From: Aeromicrobium sp. Root472D3
GTDB lineage: Bacteria > Actinomycetota > Actinomycetes > Propionibacteriales > Nocardioidaceae
Direction: 5' to 3'
Assembly: GCF_001426485.1 (NCBI RefSeq)
Contig: NZ_LMET01000001.1
Span: 1,448,363 to 1,512,362 of the forward strand
Length of the DNA stretch: 64,000 nucleotides
A model generated the notes under the pieces. That model was not told the DNA's origin. It saw only the letters and a program-made list of their open reading frames with translations, and did not search any database. Shown in pieces: positions 51,013 to 59,272 of the stretch; position 1 is the first letter of the stretch, and each line of letters opens with the position of its first letter. The translations under genes and the position numbers were made by a program.

Positions 51013-51600
51013 ATGACCGACATCCGCACGCGCACCTTCTCGGCCGGCTCCGGCGCCGGCCCCCGACCGTGGGGCGTGCTCCTGGTGGCGATCCCCGCCC
51101 TCGTCGTGGCGGTGTACTTCCTCGGGATCGTGCTGGCCGCGGTCGTGGCGCTGGTGACCGCCGTGATCGTGGTCCCGCTGGCGCTGCGACACCGCCGGCT
51201 CGAGTCCACCGGCGAGGTCGACGTCACCGCCGACACCGTGACGTACCGGCGGGGCGGCTCCGAGCAGACGCGGCTCGACCGTCGGTCGTCCGCCTACGAG
51301 GTCGTCTCGTTCAGCGACCGGTACGGCATGAACCCCCAGCTGCTCCTGACGGACGGCTCGCAGCACGTGCGCCTCGTGCGCGGCCAGTGGACGGCCTCGA
51401 CGCTGACCGAGCTCGCCGCCGCCGCGGCCGACGGCCCGCCGCGCGTCGCGACGTGGCAGCAGGTCAAGGCCGAGCACGGCGCGGGGCTGGCCTGGTGGGA
51501 GCGCCACACCACGGCCCTGATCGCCGGCACCGTCATCGGCCTCCCGGTGCTCGCGATCGTCGGCGCCGTGCTCGCGGTGCTGCTGTTCGACGTCGGCTGA
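51013..51600 (+). CDS. Three-helix membrane protein of the secretion-like locus
   Basis: This 195-residue protein has two helices near the N-terminus (about 21-40 and 40-58), a soluble domain of about 100 residues (VDVTADTVTYRRGGSE, GMNPQLLLTDGSQHVRLVRG) and a C-terminal helix (about 168-190). It resembles small PH/SH3-like membrane-tethered proteins. It is the last gene of the forward arm, 27 bases after the previous stop, and converges on the secretion ATPase gene. Confidence 0.6.
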   Translation: MTDIRTRTFSAGSGAGPRPWGVLLVAIPALVVAVYFLGIVLAAVVALVTAVIVVPLALRHRRLESTGEVDVTADTVTYRRGGSEQTRLDRRSSAYEVVSFSDRYGMNPQLLLTDGSQHVRLVRGQWTASTLTELAAAAADGPPRVATWQQVKAEHGAGLAWWERHTTALIAGTVIGLPVLAIVGAVLAVLLFDVG

Positions 51601-51633
51601 CGACCCTGTGGGTCGCCGGCCGACGTCGTCAGC
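51596..51633. terminator. 9-bp inverted repeat between the two arms of the secretion-like locus
   Basis: GCTGACGAC (51596-51604) and GTCGTCAGC (51625-51633) are perfect inverted arms around a 20-base loop, covering both stop codons of the convergent genes. It probably terminates both arms. Confidence 0.45.
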
Positions 51634-54600
51634 GCGGGGGAGCGATCGTGGCGACCTGCACCGGCGTGCCGTCGCCGAGGTGCAGCCAGCCACGCCCGAC
51701 GGCCACGGGCAGACCGAGCACGTTGCGCGGCATGCGCGTGCCGATCAGCTCGCCGTCGGAGATGCCCTGCGGTGACAGGAGCAGGCCCTGCCGGGCCTTC
51801 TTCATCTCGGGCTGCCAGCCGCTGAGCCCGGCGCCGACGCCCTCGGAGTGACCGCCGAGGACGACGAACGTGTCGGCGACCTGGCCCCGCGCGACCCGCA
51901 GGAAGAAGTCGCCGCCCGCGGCGTCGCGCAGGCCCTCGCCGTCGTCGATCAGCACCAGGACGGGCCGGCCGGCCTCGGCGACGAGCTCGTCGAACGTCGC
52001 CGCCGGGGTCGTCGGGTCGGTGAAGACCGCCAGCACGCCGGGACCGTCGAGGTCGCGCAGCGGGCTGGGCCGCGGGGCCATCGCGATGACGGCACCGCCC
52101 GTCGCGATGAACGTCCGCGCCATGCCGACCAGCACCGAGCTGCGCCCCGACCGTCCGGGGCCCGCGACGATGAAGGCATTGCTGCGGGTCGTGTCGATCG
52201 CGAAGGCCGTGAGCTCGTCGCCGCCGACGCCCGCCACGACGTGGGGTGCGGGAGTCCCCGTCGGCACGAGTGCCATGGCCTCGTCGGCCTCGATGCGCGC
52301 GGGCAGGGCGTCGACGCGGAACGGGGGCACGGCGACCTCGCCGACCCGCTCGGCGGCACGGGCACCGATCTCGCGCAGGGCCGCGGCCTGGGCCTGACCA
52401 CCGAGGTCGTCGGCGAGCAGGTAGATCTGCGACTCGTTGCCGTCGCGTGTGAACCCGCGCCCCGGCAGGACCGTGTCGGGCATGTCCTTCGGACGCAGCC
52501 CCACCAGGCCGTAGTCGTCGCGCTCGGCCAGTCGCAGCGTCAGCTTGTTCTCGGTCATCGAGAACACGCGCGTGTTGTAGGCCAGCGAGCGGTCGCCCGT
52601 GATGATGGCGTGGATGCCGAGGCTCGCGCCCTCGCGCAGCACCCGCATGACGACGTCGTTGAGCGCGTCGACCGTGCCGAGGGTCGCCACGAAGCCCTCC
52701 CAGCGGTCGAGCATGACCACGAGGTGGGGCAGCGGCTCGTCGCTGACCCGACGCTGCTCGGAGATGTCGCCGAAGCCCTCCGCCGAGAGGATCTGCTGGC
52801 GACGGTCGAGCTCCTCGCCGATGCGCGCCAGCAGACGGCTGGCGCGCTGGCCCTCGCTGCGGCTGACCACGGTGCCGGTGTGCGGCAGGCTCGTGAACAC
52901 GTTGAGCGCTCCGTTGCCGCAGTCGATGCCGTAGAGGTGGACGTCGGACGGATCGGCCAGCTTCGTGATCGACGCGGCGATCGTCCGCAGCAGCTGCGAC
53001 CGGCCGCTGCCGCTGGACCCGACGACCAGGAAGTGGCCGTCGCGCTCGAGGTCGAGCTCGGCGACGACCTGGCGCTGCTGCGCCGGCACGTCGCGGCGGC
53101 CGAAGGGGAACGACGGGACGTGACCGCGGCGGGCCTCGCCCTGCACCTCGTCGGCCCACTGCATCGTCGTCGGCAGGGCCGGCAGCCACGGGCTGCGCTG
53201 CTGCTGGATCTGCTCGTCGGCGGAGGCGTCGACGATCGCGGACACCAGCTCGGACAGGTCGGTGCCGGCGACCTCGGTCTCCTTGCGGCGCGGCGGCCGG
53301 GCGGCCGGGTAGCCGAGGGTCCGCCACGACACCCGTGACACGAACGGCGGCGGCACGTCGGCGGCGACGGTGCCCGGCCGGCGTCCACCGACGCGGCCCG
53401 ACTGGAACGCCTGGAGGGCGCCGGCGCCCAGGCGGGCGTAGGCGCGGCCGGGGGTCGACTTGGCGATGCGGGACGCGTCGGGGGTGTCGAGCACGTCCGT
53501 GCTGTCGGCGGCGTCGCCGACGCGCAGGGCGATGCGCATGTTGGTGTTGGCGCGGATCTCGGCCGACACGACACCGCTCGGGCGCTGCGTCGCCAGCAGC
53601 AGGTGGATGCCGAGGCTACGTCCGAGCTGCGCGATGCTGACCAGCCCGGCGACGAAGTCGGGCAGGTCCTTGCTGAGCTGGGCGAACTCGTCGATGACGA
53701 GCAGCAGGCGGGGGAGGGGCGGACGGTCGGGCTCCTTGGCGTGCAGGGCCTGGTAGTCCTCGATGTCCTTCGTGCCGGCCTCGGCCAGGAAGTGCTCGCG
53801 GTACTTGAGCTCTGCCTTGAGCGACTCGAGCGCGCGGACGACCAGGTGCGGGTCGAGGTCGTTGACCTTGCCGACGGTGTGCGGCAGCTTGACGCACTCC
53901 TTGAACGCGCTGTCGCCCTTGTAGTCGACCAGCACGAAGTTGATCGCGTCGGGGCGGTTGGCCACCGCCAGCGAGGCGATGATGGTCTGCAGCAGCTCGG
54001 TCTTGCCCGATCCGGTCATGCCGGCGATCAGGCCGTGGGGGCCGTCGGTGCGCAGGTCGAGCGAGAAGGGGCCGTCGATGCCCGCGCCCAGCACCATCGT
54101 GGTGCTCATGGGGCTCATGATCCAGCCCGAGCGGACCTTGTCGGCGGTCGGCGGGTCGAGGTCGAGCACGTCGAGCAGACGGGCGCTGTCGGGCAGCGTC
54201 TCGCCGTCCTCGGGCCCGCCGATGTCGCGCAGGCTCGCGAGCGAGCGGGCGACGTCGTCGGCCCAGCGGACCGAGACGCCGTCGAGCAGCAGGTCGGGGA
54301 CGGCCCGGTGGCCGCTGCGGCGCAGCGCCGCCCGGTTCTGGTCGACGGGGTCGACCTGCACCGTGGCGTCGCACCGCTCGGGCAGCGACCGCTGGTGCTC
54401 GTCGACGCACAGCGCGAAGACGCCGACCGCGGGGCCGTCCTCGAGCACCTGGTTGAGGCCCGGCACGGCGCGCAGACCGCGGTATCCGTGCAGCACGACG
54501 ACGTGCGCGGCGAAGCTGTCGGCGCTGGCGCGCGAGGCCTTGCCGGCGTCCTGGCGGGCCTTGATCGTCGCGTTGAGCCATGCCACCTGCGCGGCCAGCG

Positions 54601-55936
54601 TGTCCGCGTCGTTGCCGATCATCGCGACGGGGCCCTCGGGGTCGTCGGAGCGCACGTGCGGCAGCCAGCCGATCCACGACCACTCGTCGGTGCCGCGCGA
54701 CGTGAGGAACGACATCGAGAGGTCGCGCGGTGCGTGGTACGCGGCCATCTGCGCGATCGTCCAGCGCAGCACGGCGTCGGCCGCGTCGTCGGGACCGGCG
54801 ATGCCGACGATCTTCGACTCGGTGACCGAGAACCCGACCGGCACGGCGTGGAGCACGGGCAGGGTCTCGGGCACCTCGCCCGTGATCGAGATCGTCGTCG
54901 GCTCGTCGCTGGTGCCGAGGCGCAGGCTCAGGAAGTCCTCGTCGTGCCGGCGTCGCTCCCACAGACGGTTGCCGGGCAGCGTCGCCGTCACGAACGTCTC
55001 GGCCGCGTCGGGCATCTCGTCGCGCAGCCGGGCCTGCTCGGACGTCGTCGACTCCGACAGCCGGGTCTGCGCCGTCTCGAGCGCCTCGTGGTACTCCGCG
55101 AGCTTCTGCTTGTAGTTCTTGGCCCCGCCGCGGCGCTCGGAGAAGTAGTTGGCCAGCAGCATGACCGGCGACATCAGGCAGAAGATCAGGAACGTCTTGC
55201 TGCCCGTGACGGCGACCATGACGAAGCCGAGCACCAGCGGTGCGAGGGCCGCGATGATCGGGAAGCTGCGGCGGCTCTGCTCGGACGGCGGCTTCGGCAC
55301 CTCGACGGCGGGTGTCAGGTGGTAGGGCTTGATGCGCGGCGGACGCAGGAACGTGCGCCAGCCGGGCTCGGCCGCCTCGACGACCGTCTCGTCGTGGCGT
55401 GCCGGGCGCACCATCACGGCCGAGTCGCCGATCTCGAGCACCTCGCCCAGCGGCCACGGGGTCTCGACGTCGGGATCGAGCTGCACGCCCTCGAGGAACG
55501 TGCCGTTGGTGGAGCCGAGGTCCGTCACGGTGATCCCGTCGGCCGAGACCGTCAGGCGGGTGTTGCGGCGCGAGAGCGAGCGGTCGTCCCAGGCGATCGA
55601 GGCACCGCGGCCCAGCTCGTGGGTGCCCTGCGGCAGCGCCATGACGGTCCCGGCGTGCAGCCCGCCGACGACGTGCAGCTGCAGGCCGGACGGCGGGAGG
55701 TGCGTCGGGGCCGCGTCGACCCCGAAGCCGATGCGCGCGCCGTGGCGCAGCCCGTCGGGGACGACCGTCGCGACGGCGCTGTCGCCGGTCTCGGCGCGTC
55801 CGAGGCTCCAGCCGCGGTCGGCGCCGATCTCGAGCGCCAGCGCGCGCTCGATCTCCTCGGCGGGTGTCGCGTCGTCACAGTCGACGACGACGTCCGTCTC
55901 GTCCGTGGGCTGTGCGAGGGTCACGGTGATCCGCAT
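51629..55936 (-). CDS. FHA-domain type VII secretion ATPase (EssC/EccC-like, FtsK/SpoIIIE family)
   Basis: This 1435-residue protein has an N-terminal beta-grasp-like region (1-85), an FHA domain (about 86-177: HELGRGAS, GSTNGTFLEG), two membrane helices (about 226-244 and 247-266) and three ATPase domains. D1 has an intact Walker A GMTGSGKTEL (Lys645) and Walker B LLVIDEFAQL. D2 (GSSGSGRSQ) and D3 (GPGRSGRSSV) have Arg in place of the Walker A lysine. The FHA signature Ser-x2-His reads SRRN. FHA-TM-TM-three ATPases is the EssC plan of Firmicutes; mycobacterial EccC lacks the FHA. It should power export of WXG100 proteins. Last gene of a four-gene reverse operon. Confidence 0.88.
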   Translation of the reverse strand: MRITVTLAQPTDETDVVVDCDDATPAEEIERALALEIGADRGWSLGRAETGDSAVATVVPDGLRHGARIGFGVDAAPTHLPPSGLQLHVVGGLHAGTVMALPQGTHELGRGASIAWDDRSLSRRNTRLTVSADGITVTDLGSTNGTFLEGVQLDPDVETPWPLGEVLEIGDSAVMVRPARHDETVVEAAEPGWRTFLRPPRIKPYHLTPAVEVPKPPSEQSRRSFPIIAALAPLVLGFVMVAVTGSKTFLIFCLMSPVMLLANYFSERRGGAKNYKQKLAEYHEALETAQTRLSESTTSEQARLRDEMPDAAETFVTATLPGNRLWERRRHDEDFLSLRLGTSDEPTTISITGEVPETLPVLHAVPVGFSVTESKIVGIAGPDDAADAVLRWTIAQMAAYHAPRDLSMSFLTSRGTDEWSWIGWLPHVRSDDPEGPVAMIGNDADTLAAQVAWLNATIKARQDAGKASRASADSFAAHVVVLHGYRGLRAVPGLNQVLEDGPAVGVFALCVDEHQRSLPERCDATVQVDPVDQNRAALRRSGHRAVPDLLLDGVSVRWADDVARSLASLRDIGGPEDGETLPDSARLLDVLDLDPPTADKVRSGWIMSPMSTTMVLGAGIDGPFSLDLRTDGPHGLIAGMTGSGKTELLQTIIASLAVANRPDAINFVLVDYKGDSAFKECVKLPHTVGKVNDLDPHLVVRALESLKAELKYREHFLAEAGTKDIEDYQALHAKEPDRPPLPRLLLVIDEFAQLSKDLPDFVAGLVSIAQLGRSLGIHLLLATQRPSGVVSAEIRANTNMRIALRVGDAADSTDVLDTPDASRIAKSTPGRAYARLGAGALQAFQSGRVGGRRPGTVAADVPPPFVSRVSWRTLGYPAARPPRRKETEVAGTDLSELVSAIVDASADEQIQQQRSPWLPALPTTMQWADEVQGEARRGHVPSFPFGRRDVPAQQRQVVAELDLERDGHFLVVGSSGSGRSQLLRTIAASITKLADPSDVHLYGIDCGNGALNVFTSLPHTGTVVSRSEGQRASRLLARIGEELDRRQQILSAEGFGDISEQRRVSDEPLPHLVVMLDRWEGFVATLGTVDALNDVVMRVLREGASLGIHAIITGDRSLAYNTRVFSMTENKLTLRLAERDDYGLVGLRPKDMPDTVLPGRGFTRDGNESQIYLLADDLGGQAQAAALREIGARAAERVGEVAVPPFRVDALPARIEADEAMALVPTGTPAPHVVAGVGGDELTAFAIDTTRSNAFIVAGPGRSGRSSVLVGMARTFIATGGAVIAMAPRPSPLRDLDGPGVLAVFTDPTTPAATFDELVAEAGRPVLVLIDDGEGLRDAAGGDFFLRVARGQVADTFVVLGGHSEGVGAGLSGWQPEMKKARQGLLLSPQGISDGELIGTRMPRNVLGLPVAVGRGWLHLGDGTPVQVATIAPPR

Positions 55937-55947
55937 GCTGGCGAGTC

Positions 55948-57981
55948 CTATCCGTTGGGGCCGACGACGAGCAGGCTGTTGCTCTGGACGTCGTCGAAGT
56001 TGCCGACGCGCCCGGTGAGGGTGCATCCCTGTACCTGGCCGCGCACGACGACGGTGCCGTCGCTGTCGGCGATGACCGCGCCGTCGCAGCTCGAGGAGGG
56101 CGTGAAGGTGGGCTGTGCGCCGCCCGAGAACGAGCTCAGCAGGGCCGACGGCCGTCCGGTGGAGCTGCTGTCGTACAGCGGCTGGAGCTCGTCGGGCTTG
56201 CCGTCGGCGAACACGGGGTACAGGCGCACGCGCACCGCGTCGTCCTTGCCCAGGGTCAGGGTGCTCGGGATGCGCAGGTCGAGCCCGGTCAGACGCTGCA
56301 GGGGGTACGACGTGACACCCGTGACCTTGGGATCGGTGACGGCCGCGCGGGTGATCTCCTGCTGGCGGTCGAGCCACGACTGCAGCGCGTCCTGCGGCTC
56401 GCTGCCGAGGTCGATGTCGGTGATCTTCGCCTCGACCTGGACGTCGCCCGCCGCCGCGATGCCGAGATCGATCGAGTACCCGCCGCACTGCGGCAGGACG
56501 CCCGTGCTGCGACCGATGTTGGGGGTCACGGGGCCGCCCCAGGCGACCGCGGGGCACTCGTCGGTCTCGCGGACCGGCGGGACGACCGCCAGCACGTCGC
56601 CGTCGAGACCCGACCGGTCGGCCGAGTAGGTCATCGTCAGCGAGATCGTCTGCGAGTCGGCGTCGTACTGGGCGCTGGACTCGATGCCGAGCCCCGTCGG
56701 GTAGACGTCCTCGTCGGTCGTGGCCTCGACGGCCTGGGCCGCGGACGGGCCGGCGGAGCCGCCGCCACCGGGCAGGCCCTTGGACACGAACAGGAACACC
56801 ACGCCGATGACCGCCGCGGCACCGACGAGGCCCAGCACCCACCACCACCGCGTACGGCGTCGGTCGGCCTCGGGCGTCGGGGCTGCCGGCTCGAGGATCG
56901 GCGGGGCGTACGTCGGCACGTGGCGGCCGATGTTCGTCTGGTCGGTGCCGACGCCCGGGTCGCCGGGCGACAGCGGCACGACCTCGCCGGGCTCGGCCAC
57001 GGGTGCGACGGGCGCCGCCAGCCCGCGGATGTTGGTCGCGCCGACGTCGAGCTGCTCCTCCTGGCGCACCTGGACGACCTGCGACGGTGCGCCGGCTCCT
57101 CCCGTGCTGGTCCACGTGGCGGGATCGCCCTGGGGCATCAGGGCGGGCACCGCGAGCACGTCGTCGTCGAGCTCGCGCAGCATCGCGGCGGCGCCGGACG
57201 CCGACGGGCGGGCCGTCGGGTCCTTGCCGAGCATCGCCCGCAGCACGTTCCAGAGCGGGTCGGGCACGGGCAGGACCGGCGGGTCGGCCGTGACGTGGCG
57301 GAAGCCGATCGTGTGGGCCGTGCCGGGGCCGGCGAACGGGGTGCGTCCGGCCAGCAGCTCGTAGAGCATGATGCCGGCGGCGTAGACGTCGGACGCCCCG
57401 CTGAAGCGTCCCTCGGAGAACAGCTCGGGCGGCATGTAGCCGGGGGTGCCGAGCAGCCCCGTGGCCTGGACCGTCGACTCCTGGGCGAGGCGGGCGATGC
57501 CGAAGTCGGAGAGGCGCACGCGACCGGCCAGGGGTGTCTCGCCGTCCTCGACCAGCACGTTGTCGGGCTTGATGTCGCGGTGCAGGCACCCCTGCTCGTG
57601 GGCGGCGGCGATCGCGTCGAGCACCGCTGCCATCGCGGTGACCGCCTCGTGGGGGGCGAACGTGCCGACGCGTCGCAGGTGGGCCCGCAGGTCCTGGCCC
57701 GTGACGAGGTCCATCACGATCGCGAGGTCGTCGCCCTCGACGACCAGGTCGCGCACGCGGACGATGCCGGGGTGGTCGAGACCCAGCAGGATCGAGCGCT
57801 CCTGGATGAACCGACCGACGATCTCGGGGTCCTGCGTCAGGTCGCTGCGCAGCAGCTTGGCCGCGACGAGCTCGTCGGCGACACGGTCGTGGGTGCGCCA
57901 GACCTCGCCCATCGCACCCGAGCCGAGCCGGTCGATCAGCTCATAGCGGCTGCCGAGCGCCCGACGACTGCCGACGTCCAT
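55948..57981 (-). CDS. Receptor-type Ser/Thr protein kinase with extracellular domain
   Basis: This 677-residue protein has an N-terminal Hanks-type kinase with every key residue: GSGAMG loop, Lys42, Glu61, HRD at 134-136, Asn141, DFG at 159-161. A Pro/Ala-rich juxtamembrane region of about 100 residues follows, then one helix (about 378-402) and an extracellular domain of about 270 residues without PASTA repeats. It lies 11 bases upstream of the FHA-ATPase gene; FHA domains read phosphothreonine, so it may control the secretion machine. In Firmicutes the matching place is held by EssB, a pseudokinase of the same orientation. Confidence 0.87.
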   Translation of the reverse strand: MDVGSRRALGSRYELIDRLGSGAMGEVWRTHDRVADELVAAKLLRSDLTQDPEIVGRFIQERSILLGLDHPGIVRVRDLVVEGDDLAIVMDLVTGQDLRAHLRRVGTFAPHEAVTAMAAVLDAIAAAHEQGCLHRDIKPDNVLVEDGETPLAGRVRLSDFGIARLAQESTVQATGLLGTPGYMPPELFSEGRFSGASDVYAAGIMLYELLAGRTPFAGPGTAHTIGFRHVTADPPVLPVPDPLWNVLRAMLGKDPTARPSASGAAAMLRELDDDVLAVPALMPQGDPATWTSTGGAGAPSQVVQVRQEEQLDVGATNIRGLAAPVAPVAEPGEVVPLSPGDPGVGTDQTNIGRHVPTYAPPILEPAAPTPEADRRRTRWWWVLGLVGAAAVIGVVFLFVSKGLPGGGGSAGPSAAQAVEATTDEDVYPTGLGIESSAQYDADSQTISLTMTYSADRSGLDGDVLAVVPPVRETDECPAVAWGGPVTPNIGRSTGVLPQCGGYSIDLGIAAAGDVQVEAKITDIDLGSEPQDALQSWLDRQQEITRAAVTDPKVTGVTSYPLQRLTGLDLRIPSTLTLGKDDAVRVRLYPVFADGKPDELQPLYDSSSTGRPSALLSSFSGGAQPTFTPSSSCDGAVIADSDGTVVVRGQVQGCTLTGRVGNFDDVQSNSLLVVGPNG

Positions 57982-57991
57982 GCTCCACTCC

Positions 57992-59266
57992 CTACGCGTC
58001 GTTGCCGTCGTCGGTCAGCTCGAACCACGTGAGGACGGGGGAGTCGCCGACGGGTCGGACCCCCGGGTCCTGCGTCGTCGCGTAGAGCGGGGCGACGCTG
58101 TCGGCGGGCAGGGCGTAGGGCGAGGAGAAGTCGAGGCCCGGCCCCGCGAGCGACTGCTTCGTGCCCAGCGTCAGGGTCGGGAGCGCCTTCGCGACGTCGG
58201 CGGGGACGGCCGATCGGGCCTTCGCCGCGGCCCGAACCAGCGCGAGGACCGCGTCGTGGCTCGGCAGGTCGGCGTCGGCGGCGATCGCCGAGAACGGCGA
58301 GCCGTCGAGGGACGACGTGAACGACTCGTCACCGGCCGCGAGCCGCAGGGCCGCGAAGTAGGCGGCGGCCGAGTCGGCGGCGGCGGTCGAGCCGAGCGTC
58401 GAGGAGTCGGACGCGGGGGCGCCGACCGACACGAAGCGTCCCGACGTCGTGCCCGAGCTGCTGTCGAGGGCGGCGGCGAACTCCGGCGTGAGGGCCTCGG
58501 GCGTCAGGTACAGCGGCACGTCCGGGACAGCGCCCTGCAGCGCCGCGACGACGGCGCCCTGGCTGGCGGCCGGGGCGCTGACGACGACGCTGTCGACGGT
58601 CTTGTCCTCGACCGCCTTCGTGGCGTCGTCGACGATGTCGTCGAGCGCCGAGCCGGTGAACTGGACGGGGGCCGCGGTGCCGATCGCGGGCGCGGGGGCC
58701 GCGTCGGCGCTGATGACCAGCGGCGAGGAGACCTCGTCGGCCTGCATCGCCTGCTCGACCGAGGCCGTGATGGCGTCCTCGCTGGGCCCCGTGACGTAGA
58801 CGCCGTCGGGCAGCTCGTCCTGCGTGCGCAGGTACGGGGCAATGACGGGCACGCCGGCCTCGGACGCGGTCTCGAGGGCCGGCAGGACGTGGGCTCCCGT
58901 CGTCGCGACGACGATGCCGGAGACGCCCTGGTCGATCAGCGACTGGACGCCCGTCTCGGCCTCGTCGGCGTCGCCGCGGTCGTCGGCGACCGTGACCTTC
59001 ACCTTGGTGCCGCCGAGGCGCAGGCGGTAGCCGGCGAGCTCGGCACCGGCCGACGGGCCGATGTAGTCGGAGCCCTCGCCGGCCGCCGAGGTCGTCGACA
59101 CGAGCACGCCGATCGAGACGTCGTCGACGCCCTTGACCGTGAGCCCGACGTCGGCGGGCTCACGCGGCGGCGGTGCGTCGTCGCCGCCGGTGCAGGCCGC
59201 GAGCGTGGTCGAGGCCACCAGGGCCAGACCCGCGAGGGACAGGGCGGTGGTGCGCGTACGTGCCAT
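57992..59266 (-). CDS. Periplasmic-binding-fold lipoprotein (Leu/Ile/Val-type)
   Basis: This 424-residue protein has a lipoprotein signal with lipobox TTLAAC and Cys25, then a type I periplasmic-binding fold of branched-chain-amino-acid-receptor type (VSIGVLVSTTSAAGEGSDY, GVSGIVVATTGAHVLP, VPVIAPYLRTQDELPD). Such proteins normally feed an ABC permease; here none is encoded nearby. It lies 10 bases upstream of the kinase gene and 6 bases downstream of the 936-residue protein's gene, so it may be a ligand sensor or envelope subunit of the secretion-like system. Confidence 0.8.
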   Translation of the reverse strand: MARTRTTALSLAGLALVASTTLAACTGGDDAPPPREPADVGLTVKGVDDVSIGVLVSTTSAAGEGSDYIGPSAGAELAGYRLRLGGTKVKVTVADDRGDADEAETGVQSLIDQGVSGIVVATTGAHVLPALETASEAGVPVIAPYLRTQDELPDGVYVTGPSEDAITASVEQAMQADEVSSPLVISADAAPAPAIGTAAPVQFTGSALDDIVDDATKAVEDKTVDSVVVSAPAASQGAVVAALQGAVPDVPLYLTPEALTPEFAAALDSSSGTTSGRFVSVGAPASDSSTLGSTAAADSAAAYFAALRLAAGDESFTSSLDGSPFSAIAADADLPSHDAVLALVRAAAKARSAVPADVAKALPTLTLGTKQSLAGPGLDFSSPYALPADSVAPLYATTQDPGVRPVGDSPVLTWFELTDDGNDA

Positions 59267-59272
59267 CGTGCG

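Noticed and set aside
51848-53338. Long plus-strand frames opposite the secretion ATPase (also 53603-56629)
   Set aside because: Composition is typical of antisense frames in high-GC DNA; the reverse strand carries Walker motifs and FHA signatures.
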